DNA of 64,000 bases from positions 1,054,001 to 1,118,000 of the forward strand of contig NZ_JQLO01000001.1 in NCBI RefSeq assembly GCF_000744255.1, written 5' to 3'. The position numbers and the translations under genes are program-made. The notes under the pieces are model-generated. The model had not been told where the DNA came from and did no database searches. It saw only the letters and a list, made by a program, of their open reading frames with translations. The stretch's first letter is position 1. Each line of letters starts with the position of its first letter. The stretch is from Carnobacterium divergens DSM 20623 (lineage in GTDB: Bacteria; Bacillota; Bacilli; Lactobacillales; Carnobacteriaceae). Below are positions 28,313 through 41,584 of the stretch, piece by piece.

Positions 28313-29155
28313 ATGAAAAACATTAAGATTGTAACGGACTCTACAGTTCAACTATCAAAAGAAGAAATTGAAACCTATAATATTACTGTAGTGCCATTGT
28401 CCGCTATGATTGATAGCGTTGTATACATTGATGGTGAAACAATTACAAAATCAGAATTTTTAGAGAAAATGAATGAAAGTCCAACCCTTCCAAAAACGTC
28501 ACAGCCCCCGATAGGACGATTTGTTGACACATATAATGAACTAGGAGAAGATGACAGTCAAGTCTTATCAATTCATTTAACGGAACATTTAAGTGGCACT
28601 GTTCAAGCTGCTCACCAAGCCTCACATTTATCCCACACGGATGTTACTGTCGTTGATTGCCAATTTATTGACCGGGCAATGGCCTTCCAAGTCTTAGCTG
28701 CTGCTAAATTAGCGCAAGAAGGTGCAAAAATGGAAACCATTCTTGAAAAAATTGAAGCCATTAAACATAAAACAGTTTTATATATTTGTGTGGTAAACCT
28801 TGAGAACCTCATAAAAGGTGGTCGAATTAGTCCAACTGTTGGAAAAATATCAAGTTTTTTAAATATGAAACTGTTGCTGCGTTTAACTGATACTGGATTA
28901 GAGCCAGACACAAAAGGACGAGGTATGCGCTCTATTCAAAAACGTATGGATAAGTTAATCGATGAAATGAAACAAACTGCTGGTATAAAAGCTATTGGCA
29001 TTACACATATTGGTTTGACGCCTTTTACGGTAAGTTTAATTGAAACCTTAAAACTACATTTTCCAAATGCAAACTACTCTATCAACTATGCTAGCCCGAG
29101 TATTATGACTCATGCAGGACAAGATGCTTTTTCGATTATGTATGAAACAGTCTAA
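28313..29155 (+). CDS. DegV family fatty-acid binding protein
   Basis: The 280-residue protein has the DegV marks: IVTDSTVQLSKEEI at the N-terminus, LPKTSQPPIGRF, IHLTEHLSGTVQAA and a C-terminal ITHIG. The family binds a fatty acid and, as FakB, presents it to the kinase FakA for phosphorylation. No fakA is near. It has a good RBS (aaggaggc) and is transcribed opposite to its neighbours. Confidence 0.88.
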   Translation: MKNIKIVTDSTVQLSKEEIETYNITVVPLSAMIDSVVYIDGETITKSEFLEKMNESPTLPKTSQPPIGRFVDTYNELGEDDSQVLSIHLTEHLSGTVQAAHQASHLSHTDVTVVDCQFIDRAMAFQVLAAAKLAQEGAKMETILEKIEAIKHKTVLYICVVNLENLIKGGRISPTVGKISSFLNMKLLLRLTDTGLEPDTKGRGMRSIQKRMDKLIDEMKQTAGIKAIGITHIGLTPFTVSLIETLKLHFPNANYSINYASPSIMTHAGQDAFSIMYETV

Positions 29156-29166
29156 TTGAATCCATT

Positions 29167-29208
29167 AAAAGGTCAAGTTAAGGAATTTCTCCTATAACTT
29201 GACCTTTT
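29167..29208. terminator. Bidirectional terminator after degV
   Basis: AAAAGGTCAAGTTA pairs with TAACTTGACCTTTT between two convergent genes. Confidence 0.85.
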
Positions 29209-29220
29209 GATTGTCTTCTA

Positions 29221-29817
29221 TTAATCTTTTTCAATTAGTAAAAATTCTTGCTCTTGACTATCTAATAAGCGTTTATTTTGTTGAATCGTCGCCCATTTTT
29301 CTAAACGACGATTTTTTTCTCGTTCTTTAGCTTTTGTTAAATCACATGTATATAATTCGACTTTATCTGTTTCAGTTAAACACGTAGTGAGGATTTTCAA
29401 AAAGCCCTCTTGCTGTGCCTTATTAACTGCCCTTGCTTCATCCATCATTTGTTTATATTGTACAATCTGTTCTTGCGGATAACTTTCTAAATCAGGATCG
29501 TCTTCGATAGGTTCCCAAACTGGAAAATCCGTTGTCTCGTATACATATGACGTTGAAAAATGCTTCAAAAGATCTTGATCTTCCACTTCTCTCAAAATTT
29601 CAAAGCCTCCCATAATTTCGGCTTCCGTGTCATAGAATAAAATTTGCTTCATTAGTAGTTCTGGATTTTGCGTTTCTTCTTTTAAATAATCTAAAACCAT
29701 TTCATCGGTTACACCCGCTTCTAGTGTGTCTCTGGCAATCATTGCAACCACTTCTTGATTTCCAGTATTTGAAAGAGTTAAAGGCGTATTTGTACCTAAA
29801 TACGAAACTAAATTCAT
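29221..29817 (-). CDS. Conserved-looking cytoplasmic protein, unknown
   Basis: I do not recognise this 198-residue protein. It is acidic and soluble, with no signal peptide or membrane segment. The first half reads like a mixed alpha/beta domain (MNLVSYLGTNTPLTLSNTG...), and the end is a long charged helix (KAKEREKNRRLEKWATIQQNKRLLDSQEQEF). The ORF has normal codon use and its own RBS (aaggagc), so it is very likely real. It is convergent with degV and follows rbfA's terminator. Confidence 0.7.
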   Translation of the reverse strand: MNLVSYLGTNTPLTLSNTGNQEVVAMIARDTLEAGVTDEMVLDYLKEETQNPELLMKQILFYDTEAEIMGGFEILREVEDQDLLKHFSTSYVYETTDFPVWEPIEDDPDLESYPQEQIVQYKQMMDEARAVNKAQQEGFLKILTTCLTETDKVELYTCDLTKAKEREKNRRLEKWATIQQNKRLLDSQEQEFLLIEKD

Positions 29818-29873
29818 TATTTTTGCTCCTTTTGATTGTTATTGTACTGCTATTATAGCAAATCTTAAACAGT

Positions 29874-29913
29874 AAAAAAACTAAGATTAGCCTAAACTAA
29901 TCTTAGTTTTTTT
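29874..29913 (-). terminator. Terminator of the rimP-nusA-infB-rbfA operon
   Basis: CTAAGATTAG pairs with CTAATCTTAG with A/T tracts on both sides, directly at the rbfA stop codon. Confidence 0.85.
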
Positions 29914-30260
29914 TAGTCTTTATTTAAATTACGCAAGAGTTCATCGATGCGATTGCCATATGCCACTGATTCATCACGTTCAAACATGATTTCTGGTGTT
30001 TTATACAATGTTAAACGATGCCCTAATTCTTTTCTGATTAAGCCAGAAGCTTTTTCAAGCCCCAATTGTGCTTTTTCAAGATCACTTGCTTTATCAGATA
30101 AGATGCTGTAATAAATGGTTGCTTGTTGTAAATCCCCAGTTACACGTACATCCGTAATGGTAACATCTTGAACGCGAGGGTCTCTCACTTTTTTCTTTAA
30201 GATATCATTTACCTCACGTTGTACTTCTTGGGTAACACGACCAACTCTAAAATTTGCCAT
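29913..30260 (-). CDS. rbfA: Ribosome-binding factor A
   Basis: The 115-residue KH-type protein ([23 protein letters not shown]..., [26 protein letters not shown]) is typical in length. It binds helix 1 of 16S rRNA late in 30S assembly. It is the last gene of the infB operon, 35 bases after infB. Confidence 0.96.
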   Translation of the reverse strand: MANFRVGRVTQEVQREVNDILKKKVRDPRVQDVTITDVRVTGDLQQATIYYSILSDKASDLEKAQLGLEKASGLIRKELGHRLTLYKTPEIMFERDESVAYGNRIDELLRNLNKD

Positions 30261-30295
30261 AATAGCCCTTCTTTCTGATGAATGAAGCTATTTGA

Positions 30296-32710
30296 TTATT
30301 TACGTTTGATTTCCACCATACGATAAGCTTCCACTACATCGTCTACTCTTAAATCATTGAAATCTTTAATCATAAAGCCACATTCATATCCTAATTTAAC
30401 TTCTTTTGCATCATCTTTAAAGCGTTTCAAACTTGCCAATTCGCCTTCAAAAATAACAATGCTATCACGAATTAAACGAACACTGCTGTTACGAGTAATG
30501 AAACCATCAGTTACATAACCCCCAGCAATAACACCGACTTTAGATACTTTGAAAGTTTCACGAACAACTGCTTGTCCAGTGATTTCTTCTTCGTATTCAG
30601 GATCTAACATCCCTTTCATCGCTGTTTCAATTTCATCAATTGCGTTGTAGATAATACGGTGTAAACGAATATCCACTTCTTCTTGCTCTGCTTGTTGTTT
30701 TGCTTGTGTTGTTGGGCGAACGTTAAATCCAATGACAATAGCGTTACTTGCTGCAGCCAATGTAATATCGCTCTCATTAATTGCTCCAACGGCTGTATGG
30801 ATAATTTTAACACGGACACCTTCAACTTCGATTTTTTGTAAGCTGGCTGCCAAAGCTTCAACTGAACCTTGTACATCGGCTTTGATGATAACATTAACGT
30901 CTTTCAATTCACCCTCTTGTAAACTTGAGAATAAATTATCAAGTGTTACACGGTTCGTTGATGAACGTTGTTCAACCATTGCACGTTTTGCACGTTCCTC
31001 ACCTGCTGCACGAGCAGTCTTCTCATCTTCAAAGACAACAAAGCGATCTCCTGCTTGAGGTGCGTTATTTAAACCTGTAATTTCAACTGGTGAAGCTGGT
31101 CCTGCTGTTTTCACACGGCGACCAATTTCATTAGCCATTACGCGGACACGACCAAATGTGTTTCCTACTACGATTGGGTCTCCAACATGCAACGTTCCTT
31201 CTTGAACTAATAATGTTGCAACTGGTCCTTTGCTCTTATCTAGACGAGCTTCAATTACTGTTCCAAGTGCTAAACGAGTTGGATCAGCTTTTAATTCTTG
31301 AACTTCTGCTACTAACAGGATCATTTCTAACAATTCATTGATATTTTGACCAAATTTAGCTGAAATCTCAACGAAAATCGTATCGCCACCCCATGCTTCA
31401 GGAATTAAACCATATTCAGTTAATTCTTGCATCACTTTTTCAGCATTTGCTGCTGGTTTATCAATTTTGTTTACTGCAACAATAATTGGAACTTCAGCTG
31501 CTTTAGCATGGTTGATAGCTTCAATTGTTTGTGGCATAACGCCATCATCTGCAGCTACTACTAGTACGGTAATATCTGTAATACCCGCTCCACGAGCTCG
31601 CATTGTTGTAAATGCCGCATGTCCTGGTGTATCTAAGAAAGTAATTGGTTTGCCGTCAAAATCAATTTGATAAGCTCCGATATGTTGCGTGATTCCGCCT
31701 GCCTCACCTAAGCTTACTTTTGAATTTCTTAGTGAATCTAATAAGGTTGTTTTACCGTGGTCAACGTGACCCATGATAGTAACTACTGGAGGACGCGTTA
31801 CTAGAGCTTCTTCATTTACCTCTTGGTCAAAGTAGACATCTAAATCAGAAACATCTAATTCGATTTTTTCTTCTGCTTCAATTCCGTAATCAGCAGCTAG
31901 TAATTCGATTGCATCTTTACTTAAAGCTTGGTTTAATGTTGCCATTACGCCTAGCAAGAATAATTTTTTAATAATTTCAGCTGGTTCACGGTAGATTTTT
32001 TTAGATAAGTCTGCCACTGTCATTCCATCTGAATAAACAAGAACTTCTGGTAATTCTTTAAATTTACGAGGTACTGGTGGTGCTACTGGTTTAGTTTCGC
32101 CACGTTTCCCTTTACGTTTTCTGAAATTATTACGGTTGTTGTAGCTATTATAGCCGCCACGGTTTCCGCCTTGACCACCACGATTGTTGCTACTTTGACC
32201 ACCGCGATTGTTACTTGCTGCAGGCCCGTTTGATTGTGGACGTGTATTTCCTGTGCCAGTCGTTTGTGGACGAGCGTTAGCTGTTGTTCCGTTGCTTTGC
32301 GAACGGTTTGCTGTATTATTTTGTGCTGGACGAGCTGCTGTTGATTGTCCAGGTTTACTTTGAGTCGCTGGGCGATTCGTTGATTTTGCTTGTGTTGTTT
32401 GATTTCCAGTCTTCGGTCCATTTGTTGTTGCTGGACGTTGCTGTTTATTGTCTTTTGAGTTCGTAGTAGTACCTCCTACGTCACTTTTAGGTGAACGATT
32501 TGTTTTTTGTTTAACTTCATTTTGACTGCTTTTAGGAGCTACATGCTCTTTTTTAGAAGCAAAACTTTGGTTTAATTTTTGAACTTGACTGTCTTCCATA
32601 GAAGACATATGACTGTTGTAGTCAAAGCCTAATTCTTTTGCTTTTTCAATCACACGTTTACTTGACACGTCATGTTCCTTGGCGTATTCGTAGACACGTT
32701 TTTTCCCCAT
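30296..32710 (-). CDS. infB: Translation initiation factor IF-2
   Basis: The 804-residue protein has an IF2 N-terminal motif ([27 protein letters not shown]). A long disordered linker rich in Asn, Gln, Thr, Arg and Gly follows (about 60-200), ending in a Gly-Asn-Arg stretch. The G domain has [25 protein letters not shown] and NKIDKP, then domains II-IV. It places initiator tRNA on the 30S subunit. I start at the ATG at 32710 behind ggagggtga, five codons inside the open frame. Confidence 0.97.
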   Translation of the reverse strand: MGKKRVYEYAKEHDVSSKRVIEKAKELGFDYNSHMSSMEDSQVQKLNQSFASKKEHVAPKSSQNEVKQKTNRSPKSDVGGTTTNSKDNKQQRPATTNGPKTGNQTTQAKSTNRPATQSKPGQSTAARPAQNNTANRSQSNGTTANARPQTTGTGNTRPQSNGPAASNNRGGQSSNNRGGQGGNRGGYNSYNNRNNFRKRKGKRGETKPVAPPVPRKFKELPEVLVYSDGMTVADLSKKIYREPAEIIKKLFLLGVMATLNQALSKDAIELLAADYGIEAEEKIELDVSDLDVYFDQEVNEEALVTRPPVVTIMGHVDHGKTTLLDSLRNSKVSLGEAGGITQHIGAYQIDFDGKPITFLDTPGHAAFTTMRARGAGITDITVLVVAADDGVMPQTIEAINHAKAAEVPIIVAVNKIDKPAANAEKVMQELTEYGLIPEAWGGDTIFVEISAKFGQNINELLEMILLVAEVQELKADPTRLALGTVIEARLDKSKGPVATLLVQEGTLHVGDPIVVGNTFGRVRVMANEIGRRVKTAGPASPVEITGLNNAPQAGDRFVVFEDEKTARAAGEERAKRAMVEQRSSTNRVTLDNLFSSLQEGELKDVNVIIKADVQGSVEALAASLQKIEVEGVRVKIIHTAVGAINESDITLAAASNAIVIGFNVRPTTQAKQQAEQEEVDIRLHRIIYNAIDEIETAMKGMLDPEYEEEITGQAVVRETFKVSKVGVIAGGYVTDGFITRNSSVRLIRDSIVIFEGELASLKRFKDDAKEVKLGYECGFMIKDFNDLRVDDVVEAYRMVEIKRK

Positions 32711-32725
32711 GTAATCACCCTCCAA

Positions 32726-33034
32726 TTAAATTGATAGTAATTCACGAAATTTTTTGGCAAAACCATTATCCATAATGGTCGAAATTGTCCGTTCTTTACC
32801 AATTGCGTGGCTAATTTCAGCTTTTGTAAATCGCACTGCAACTGGAACCTTATAGTACTGACATTTATCTGATATTTTTTTGATTGTGTTTTCACTGGCG
32901 TCAGTTGCCACAATTACTAATTTCGCTTGTTCGTTTCGAATCTCTTTCAAACTTAAATCTTCTCCGGTAACAAGTTTTCCAGCTCGTTGAGCCATTCCTA
33001 AAAGATTTAAGATTTTTTGATCATTTGCTATCAT
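32726..33034 (-). CDS. ylxQ: L7Ae/L30e-family RNA-binding protein (YlxQ)
   Basis: The 102-residue protein (LLGMAQRAGKLVTGEDLSLKEIRNEQAKLVIVATDAS) has the kink-turn binding L7Ae fold. It lies between ylxR and infB, its fixed place in Firmicutes. The start overlaps the ylxR stop by 4 bases. Confidence 0.93.
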   Translation of the reverse strand: MIANDQKILNLLGMAQRAGKLVTGEDLSLKEIRNEQAKLVIVATDASENTIKKISDKCQYYKVPVAVRFTKAEISHAIGKERTISTIMDNGFAKKFRELLSI

Positions 33035-33315
33035 AGGCTCATCCGTGCTTTCTGATGAGTAACATAATCAAGTAATTCTTGATAGAACTCATCTGTAATC
33101 GTTGCATTGATTTGTCGATCTAACACTCGTTTATCCCAAGCCTTTTGAACAACAGTTGGCTCAATAGAAACATAAGCACCACGGCCAGGCAGTTTCCCAG
33201 TTGGATCAATGGAAACTAGTCCTTCTTTGTTTCTAACAATCCGAATCATTTCTTTCTTAGGTTTCATTTCGTTTGTTACAACACATTTGCGCATTGGAAT
33301 TTTTCGCTTTTGCAT
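33031..33315 (-). CDS. ylxR: YlxR family nucleic-acid binding protein
   Basis: The 94-residue protein has the DUF448 signature KIPMRKCVVTNEMKPKKEMIRIV and PGRGAYVS. It sits between nusA and ylxQ. In other bacteria homologues (RnpM) bind RNase P RNA; that role is known from the family, not seen here. Confidence 0.93.
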   Translation of the reverse strand: MQKRKIPMRKCVVTNEMKPKKEMIRIVRNKEGLVSIDPTGKLPGRGAYVSIEPTVVQKAWDKRVLDRQINATITDEFYQELLDYVTHQKARMSL

Positions 33316-33329
33316 CTAATCACCTCTTT

Positions 33330-34607
33330 TTATTCTTCGTGTCCAGCTCGCTCTTCACCCAATTCAATCATGCTTTCAGCATCTTCTGGATTTAAAATAT
33401 TTTCTTCCACTTCTGAATCTAATTCAGAGATTTCTTCGATTCCATCTAAATCTTCGATATTTTCAATCACTTCTTCAACATCCACAGCTTCCATATCTTG
33501 GTCAACTGCTTCAACTGCTTCTGCATAATCTGCGGCTTCTTCTAATCCAGCTTCTTCTTTTGCAAGTTCTAAAGCTTTCATATCTGATTCTGATTTGATA
33601 TCAATTTTAAAGCCTGTCAATTTAGCTGCTAAACGAGCATTTTGCCCACGTTTACCAATAGCTAACGACAATTGATAGTCAGGAACTACAACAACGCAAC
33701 TACCTGCTGCTTCATTGAAAGTTACACTAACGACTTGTGCTGGGTTTAACGCATTCGCGATATAAACCGCTGGATCTTCATTGTATTCAACGATATCCAT
33801 ATTTTCGCCTTTTAATTCATTTACGATTGCTTGGACACGTTGTCCTTTAGGACCTACACATGTGCCTACTGGGTCAATGTTTTCTTCACGAGACATCACG
33901 GCAACTTTTGCACGGTCGCCAGCTTCTCTTGCAATTGAAACAATTTCAACAGTTCCATCGTAAATTTCAGGTACTTCTTGTTCAAACAAGCGTTTTAATA
34001 AATCTGGGTGGCTACGACTTACAAAAATTTGAGGTCCTTTTGAAGTATTTTCTACTTTGGTCACATAAACTTTAATGCGATCATGCGGTTTGTAAACTTC
34101 ATTCGGGATTTGCTCTTGTTTTGAAAGAACCGCTTCGATTTTTCCAAGATTTACGTAAATATAACGATTATCTTGACGTTCTACGATTCCTTGCATAATA
34201 TCATTTTCGTAAGCAACAAATTCATTATAGATAATGCTTCTTTCTGCTTCTCGAACGCGTTGCATAATTACTTGCTTCGCAGTTTGAGCTGCAATACGAC
34301 CGAAGTCTTTAGGGGTTACTTCAAAGCGAATATGGTCGCCAACTTCATAAGCGGCATTTACTTCCATTGCGTCTTGAATACTCACTTCTAAGCGAGAGTC
34401 AAAAACGACATCAACGACTTCTTTTACAGCATATACGTGAATGTTTCCTTTTTTCATATCAAATTCAACTTCCACGTTTTGGGCTTGACCATAATTACGT
34501 TTATATGCAGAAACTAAAGCAGCTTCTAGTGCGTCAATGACGATTTCTTTAGCAATTCCTTTTTCGGTCTCTAAAGCATCAAGAGCATTTAACATTTCTT
34601 TGCTCAT
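33330..34607 (-). CDS. nusA: Transcription termination/antitermination factor NusA
   Basis: The 425-residue protein has an N-terminal RNA polymerase binding domain, an S1 domain (IMQGIVERQDNRYIYVNLGKIEAVL), and KH1 (VDPVGTCVGPKGQRVQAIVNEL-like) and KH2 (LAIGKRGQNARLAAKLTG) domains. It ends with a strongly acidic tail (about 360-425). Firmicute NusA lacks the E. coli C-terminal repeats, so this length is normal. It enhances pausing and intrinsic termination. A terminator lies in its own operon leader. Confidence 0.97.
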   Translation of the reverse strand: MSKEMLNALDALETEKGIAKEIVIDALEAALVSAYKRNYGQAQNVEVEFDMKKGNIHVYAVKEVVDVVFDSRLEVSIQDAMEVNAAYEVGDHIRFEVTPKDFGRIAAQTAKQVIMQRVREAERSIIYNEFVAYENDIMQGIVERQDNRYIYVNLGKIEAVLSKQEQIPNEVYKPHDRIKVYVTKVENTSKGPQIFVSRSHPDLLKRLFEQEVPEIYDGTVEIVSIAREAGDRAKVAVMSREENIDPVGTCVGPKGQRVQAIVNELKGENMDIVEYNEDPAVYIANALNPAQVVSVTFNEAAGSCVVVVPDYQLSLAIGKRGQNARLAAKLTGFKIDIKSESDMKALELAKEEAGLEEAADYAEAVEAVDQDMEAVDVEEVIENIEDLDGIEEISELDSEVEENILNPEDAESMIELGEERAGHEE

Positions 34608-34646
34608 TTGTGATTTCTCTCCTATCTTCTCTCATTATCAATAAGT

Positions 34647-35126
34647 TTAGAACTTAATTGCTAATCGAGCTTTTGCAATTTTTTTACGATCAAATTCTAT
34701 TTCTTTTTCTCTTGTTTTGATACGAATGGTCAATGTTAATGTTCCTTCTGTTAAGTCTTTTAACGTGCCTTCATATACTTTTTGACCTTCAACTGGTTCA
34801 TATAATGAAATATTGATATAAGAGCCAATTGCATTTTGATAGTCTGCTTCTTTCTTTAATGGTCGTTCCGCTCCAGGACTTGATACTTCAAGGAAGTATG
34901 CTTGTGGGATTGGATCTGGATCAATTTGATCCATTCGTTCACTAATTTTTTCGCTAACTAATGCACATTCTTCGATATCAATGCCACCTGGCTTATCGAT
35001 ATAGGTTCTTAAAAACCAATTTTTACCTTCTTTTACAAACTCTACGTCAACTAATTCAAACTGAAATTCGTCAACGATTGGTTGAACAATATTCTTAACC
35101 GTATCAACCACATTACTCAAATCCAT
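34647..35126 (-). CDS. rimP: Ribosome maturation factor RimP
   Basis: The 159-residue protein has FELVDVEFVKEGKNWFLRTYIDKPGGIDIEECA and YFLEVSSPGAERPL, the family signatures. It helps assemble the 30S subunit. It is the first gene of the rimP-nusA-ylxR-ylxQ-infB-rbfA operon. Confidence 0.96.
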   Translation of the reverse strand: MDLSNVVDTVKNIVQPIVDEFQFELVDVEFVKEGKNWFLRTYIDKPGGIDIEECALVSEKISERMDQIDPDPIPQAYFLEVSSPGAERPLKKEADYQNAIGSYINISLYEPVEGQKVYEGTLKDLTEGTLTLTIRIKTREKEIEFDRKKIAKARLAIKF

Positions 35127-35159
35127 CGCCTCCTTTAGACACTTTTCACCTGACTGCCG

Positions 35160-35186
35160 AAAAAGAGTGAGCGTCGCCGCTCACTC
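35160..35186 (-). terminator. Terminator hairpin in the rimP-nusA leader
   Basis: A 9-bp perfect stem GAGTGAGCG / CGCTCACTC with a 4-base loop and five Ts lies 34 bases before the rimP ATG and downstream of the rimP promoter. It can end transcripts from polC, and also attenuate the rimP operon itself. Confidence 0.85.
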
Positions 35187-35212
35187 TCAACAGGATATCT
35201 AAATACAGTACT

Positions 35213-35241
35213 ATAGTAACATGAATTCGCGTCAAATGCAA
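35213..35241 (-). promoter_or_regulatory. Promoter of the rimP-nusA-infB operon
   Basis: TTGCAT (35236-35241) and TACTAT (35213-35218) on the minus strand have a 17-base spacer. The predicted start, about 35206, is 20 bases before the leader terminator. Confidence 0.6.
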
Positions 35242-35301
35242 CTATAGGACTAGTTAAAACCGCTTTTTTATAACGTAATTTTTCAAATTGGACTATCTAT
35301 T

Positions 35302-38300
35302 TTAAAGCATGTCAAACAATGATAATTGATTTTCATCTGGTAAATCTTTTAAAACTTTATTCTCAGTCATATATTCAATCAGAGTTTTTGAAACTTTTCC
35401 TCTTGTTGCTAAGTCTTCTTTAGAAAGAAATTTCTTTTCTTCTCTTGCAATACAAATTTGTTTCGCCACATTAGCTCCCAAACTCGGAACGGCTCTAAAC
35501 GGTGCTATTAAAGAGTTTCCATCAATGACAAAATCATTTGCATCTGACTTATACAAATCAATCATTTTAAATTCAAAACCTCGTTCAACCATCTCATTAC
35601 ATAATTCTAAAACCGTTAACAGGTTTTTTTCTTTTGTTGATGCATCTAATCCTTTATCCATAATTTCTTTCATTTTTGCTTTGATTGCATCTTTTCCTTG
35701 GCTCATTGCCACTAAATCAAAATCATCTGCTCGGACAGAAAAGTATGCTGCATAGTAAAGAATTGGAAAATGGACTTTATAATAAGCTACGCGCAGTGCC
35801 ATTAAAACATAGGCCGCAGCATGGGCTTTAGGAAACATATACTTGATTTTCAAACAGGAATCAATATACCATTCAGGTATTTTTTCATCACGCATTGATT
35901 TTTGCCAATCATCTGGGATACCTTTTCCTTTACGAACGCTTTCCATAATTTTAAAGGCCAATCCATCATCTAATCCATTGTGAATAAGGTAAACCATGAT
36001 ATCATCCCGACAACCAATTACTTGTGAAAGCGGAATATTTTGGGTTCGAATCAACTCTTCAGCATTTCCTAACCACACATCGGTTCCATGAGATAATCCA
36101 GAAATTTGTAACAGTTCTGTAAACGTTGTTGGTTTGGTTTGTTCCAACATTCCTCGGACAAAGCGTGTTCCAAATTCTGGAATTCCTAGCGTTCCTGTAT
36201 TGGATTCAATTTGTTCACTAGTAACGCCAAGTATTTCAGGTCCGCCAAATATTTTCATTACTTCAGGATCATCTGTCGGGATGGTCTTTGGATCAATTCC
36301 AGATAAATCTTGCAGCATTCTAATGACGGTAGGATCATCATGCCCTAGTATATCTAATTTTAAAACATTGTCATGAATAGAATGGAAATCAAAGTGTGTC
36401 GTTTTCCATTCAGAATCTTGAGCATCCGCTGGAAATTGAATTGGAGTAAAGTCATAAACATCCATATAATCTGGAATAACGATAATTCCTCCCGGATGTT
36501 GTCCAGTTGTTCTTTTCACTCCAGTAGACCCTTTGGCTAATCGGTCAATTTCTGCTGCTCTAAAATTCAAATTCATATCCCGTTCGTAGCCTTTTACAAA
36601 ACCATAGGCGGTACGATCTGCTACCGTACCAATTGTTCCTGCTCGAAAAACATATTCATCTCCAAAAAGAACTTTAGTATAGTTATGTGCTTGAGGTTGG
36701 TAATCTCCAGAAAAGTTCAAATCAATATCAGGTACTTTATCGCCATGGAATCCTAGGAAGGTTTCAAATGGAATATCATGTCCGTCTTTAAACAATCTTG
36801 CCCCACATTTTGGGCAAGGTTTTTCTGGTAAGTCAAAGCCTGAACCCACTGAACCATCATCAAAGAATTCAGAATATTGACAATCTGGGCAACGATAGTG
36901 TGGAGGCATCGGATTAACCTCGGTAATTCCTGTCATGGTTGCAACAAAACTTGAACCAACAGAGCCACGTGAACCAACTAAATAACCGTCATTTAAACTT
37001 TTATGCACTAGTTTTTGAGAAATTAAATAGATAACCGAGAAACCATTTCCAATAATACTATTTAATTCTTTTTCAATTCTTTTTTCAACGATTTCAGGAA
37101 GAGGATCTCCGTAAAGTCTTTTCGCTTCATCATAACTCAGTTTTCGAATTTCTTCTTCTGATCCTTCAATCTTAGGTGTATATAAGTCCGTTTTCACGGG
37201 TGTCATTTCTTCTACCATATCAGCTATTTTTTGGGTATTTTCTACAACAATTCGATGAGCGGTTTCTTTGCCTAAAAAGTTAAATTCATGAAGCATTTCA
37301 TTTGTTGTTCTAAAATGAACTTCGGGTAAAATGCTACGATTTAAAGGATTAGCCCCGCCTTGAGAATGAATCAAAATTTTACGGTAAATTGCATCTTCTT
37401 CATTCAAATAGTGAACATTTCCAGTTGCAACAACGGGTTTATCTAGTTCATCCCCCATTTTTACCATATTGCGCAAAATCTCTTCTAAGTCAGATTCACT
37501 TTTAACTAATTCTTGCGCCAATAAATGCGCATAAACTGGTTTTGGCATAACTTCTAGATAATCATAAAATTTGGCTTTATTTTTAGCTTCGTCATAGCCT
37601 TTTTGCATCATGGCTTCAAAAACTTCACCTTGACTACATGCCGATCCGATGATTAAACCTTCTCGTAACTCATTTAATTTTGACCTTGGAATTCGAGGCA
37701 CACGGTAAAAATAATCCACCATTGACATAGAAACCAGTTTAAATAAATTCTTCAACCCTGCTTGGGTGGTCGCGATAATTGTCGCGTGGAAAGGTCTTGC
37801 TCGTTTATAAGAATCCCCTTCACCAATATGCAGATTTAATTCATCGTGATAGTGCATATTATGTTCTTCTTTTGCTTCTTTTAGAAAAATCCAACATAGC
37901 TGCCCAGTTGACTCAGAATCATAAATAGCGCGATGGTGTTGTTCCAAATTAACACCATATTTTTTTGATAAAGTATTCAAACGATGGCTCTTTAATTGTG
38001 GATGTAAGAATCGGGATAATTCCAATGTATCAATTACGGGATTAGCTGCTTCTGGAATATCATATTTACCATAACTTGTATTTAAGAAACCCATATCAAA
38101 GCTAGCGTTATGAGCTACTAAAATATGATTCTCTGAAAATTCTTTGAAGAGTTTTAACACATCTTCTTCTGACTTAGAGCCTTTCACCATGTCGTCTGTA
38201 ATCCCAGTCAAGTTAATGGTTGTTTGAGATAGTGGATGACCAGGGTCGATAAATTGCTCAAATGTTTCTATCACATTTCCTTTATACATTTTAACTGCTG

Positions 38301-39645
38301 CTAATTCAATAATCGTATCATATACAGCTGATAATCCCGTTGTTTCCACATCGAAAACGACATAGGTTGCATCGGCTAACTCAATGTGATCTGGATTATA
38401 GGCAATGGGAACACCGTCATCAACGATGTTAGCTTCAATTCCATATAAAATTTTCACACCGTGTTTTTGACCTGCATGAAAAGCATCTGGGAAAGATTGT
38501 GCGCCTCCATGATCGGTAATTGCTATAGCAGGTTGCCCCCATTTAGCAGCTTGTGCAACTAAATCAGTAATGTTATTTGTCGCGTCCATTTGACTCATAT
38601 TGGAGTGTAAATGTAATTCAACCCGTTTATCGCCTTCAGCAGCTGTATCCTTACGAGCCTCATGCTTCCATTCGGTTACATCACGAGCACTCATGACTAA
38701 ATCACGCATAAAGCTATCTTCCTGAACGCTTCCTCTTGCTCGGACCCACATGCCTTTTTGCAAGGCAGCAAAGGCAGCTTCGTCTTCTGGCGAATTGGAA
38801 AACATTTTAACTGAAAAAGAAGAAGTATAATCTGTAATTTTTAAAATCATAATTTGTCGTTCAGAACGTAGTACACGAATTTCTTTATCAAATACATACC
38901 CTTCAATCGTTACTCGACGTTCTTCTTCAATAATTTCACTCATTTGTTTGACTTCTTCTTTAGCATTAATCTGGCGCCCTAAAACGATCGGTCCTTTTGG
39001 CAAATTCACCAGTTTTTGATCTTTATTGCGTTTCTTCTCTTCTTCAGCTTTTTGCAAATTTTCAGAAGCACGCATTGCTAATAATGCATCTGCTTCTTCT
39101 TTTTTTGCTTGGAATTGAGCTAATTTTTCAGCATTGGCAACTTCATCAATAATCGGTTCAATTTTGAAGCGAGGAAACCCTAGTCTTTGGTATTCTGCTT
39201 CTACTGGAGGCAAATACTCATTTAGTAGATGACTTTTAACGACTTCATTTTCAACAAAAAGTTGAACTTTTTTTAAATTCATGATAGGTAATTGTTGCGC
39301 AAATAAGTTATTGATTAGAGGTGAAGATACGCCACTTTTTTTAACAGCCTCTGGCCAATAATGTTCTAATTTTTCAATCGTTAACTGTGGATTTTCTGCC
39401 TCTATTGAAAATGTGACATCTGCAATAGTTCGAAATGAAATTTGCAAACGCTCTGATAAATTTTGATACACTTCAAATGGCAATATGTCTTTAAATAAAA
39501 AGTCAAAATGCCATATTTTAGATTGCTTATGGACAGTCACTTTCTTGATACTTCCATTTTCAAAATAAGGGCGGTAGCCTGCTTCATGATGTAGGTCTAC
39601 TTGTTCCAGTAATTTTTGAAACAATTCTTGTTGATTTAAACTCAT
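35302..39645 (-). CDS. polC: DNA polymerase III alpha subunit, PolC type
   Basis: The 1447-residue protein has the Firmicute PolC order. An N-terminal region leads to an OB domain (about 244-324), then a PHP domain (HLH at 345-347) and a DEDDh proofreading exonuclease inserted in it ([11 protein letters not shown]432 and E434). A zinc motif CPDC...CPKC and the polymerase core ([17 protein letters not shown]) follow. It is the replicative polymerase. I start at the ATG at 39645 behind aagggg; the open frame extends 51 codons upstream without any SD. Confidence 0.98.
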   Translation of the reverse strand: MSLNQQELFQKLLEQVDLHHEAGYRPYFENGSIKKVTVHKQSKIWHFDFLFKDILPFEVYQNLSERLQISFRTIADVTFSIEAENPQLTIEKLEHYWPEAVKKSGVSSPLINNLFAQQLPIMNLKKVQLFVENEVVKSHLLNEYLPPVEAEYQRLGFPRFKIEPIIDEVANAEKLAQFQAKKEEADALLAMRASENLQKAEEEKKRNKDQKLVNLPKGPIVLGRQINAKEEVKQMSEIIEEERRVTIEGYVFDKEIRVLRSERQIMILKITDYTSSFSVKMFSNSPEDEAAFAALQKGMWVRARGSVQEDSFMRDLVMSARDVTEWKHEARKDTAAEGDKRVELHLHSNMSQMDATNNITDLVAQAAKWGQPAIAITDHGGAQSFPDAFHAGQKHGVKILYGIEANIVDDGVPIAYNPDHIELADATYVVFDVETTGLSAVYDTIIELAAVKMYKGNVIETFEQFIDPGHPLSQTTINLTGITDDMVKGSKSEEDVLKLFKEFSENHILVAHNASFDMGFLNTSYGKYDIPEAANPVIDTLELSRFLHPQLKSHRLNTLSKKYGVNLEQHHRAIYDSESTGQLCWIFLKEAKEEHNMHYHDELNLHIGEGDSYKRARPFHATIIATTQAGLKNLFKLVSMSMVDYFYRVPRIPRSKLNELREGLIIGSACSQGEVFEAMMQKGYDEAKNKAKFYDYLEVMPKPVYAHLLAQELVKSESDLEEILRNMVKMGDELDKPVVATGNVHYLNEEDAIYRKILIHSQGGANPLNRSILPEVHFRTTNEMLHEFNFLGKETAHRIVVENTQKIADMVEEMTPVKTDLYTPKIEGSEEEIRKLSYDEAKRLYGDPLPEIVEKRIEKELNSIIGNGFSVIYLISQKLVHKSLNDGYLVGSRGSVGSSFVATMTGITEVNPMPPHYRCPDCQYSEFFDDGSVGSGFDLPEKPCPKCGARLFKDGHDIPFETFLGFHGDKVPDIDLNFSGDYQPQAHNYTKVLFGDEYVFRAGTIGTVADRTAYGFVKGYERDMNLNFRAAEIDRLAKGSTGVKRTTGQHPGGIIVIPDYMDVYDFTPIQFPADAQDSEWKTTHFDFHSIHDNVLKLDILGHDDPTVIRMLQDLSGIDPKTIPTDDPEVMKIFGGPEILGVTSEQIESNTGTLGIPEFGTRFVRGMLEQTKPTTFTELLQISGLSHGTDVWLGNAEELIRTQNIPLSQVIGCRDDIMVYLIHNGLDDGLAFKIMESVRKGKGIPDDWQKSMRDEKIPEWYIDSCLKIKYMFPKAHAAAYVLMALRVAYYKVHFPILYYAAYFSVRADDFDLVAMSQGKDAIKAKMKEIMDKGLDASTKEKNLLTVLELCNEMVERGFEFKMIDLYKSDANDFVIDGNSLIAPFRAVPSLGANVAKQICIAREEKKFLSKEDLATRGKVSKTLIEYMTENKVLKDLPDENQLSLFDML

Positions 39646-39771
39646 GGGATACCCCTTCCTATATATATACATGCAAACACTGACTTGTATCTGTTTGCCA
39701 TCTTTGATAGCTACGTTTATCATTGTACCAAATTTCGAGGCGAAACGATATTTCATTTTACTAAAATTAAA

Positions 39772-39810
39772 AATAAAAGCAAAATGAAGACTCTTCATTT
39801 TGCTTTTATT
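39772..39810 (-). terminator. Terminator between proS and polC
   Basis: AATAAAAGCAAAATGAAGA and its complement form a nearly perfect 19-bp stem directly after the proS stop, ending in T-rich sequence on both strands. Confidence 0.85.
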
Positions 39811-39813
39811 TGT

Positions 39814-41571
<1,758 letters not shown>

Positions 41572-41584
41572 TTACTTTGTCATT

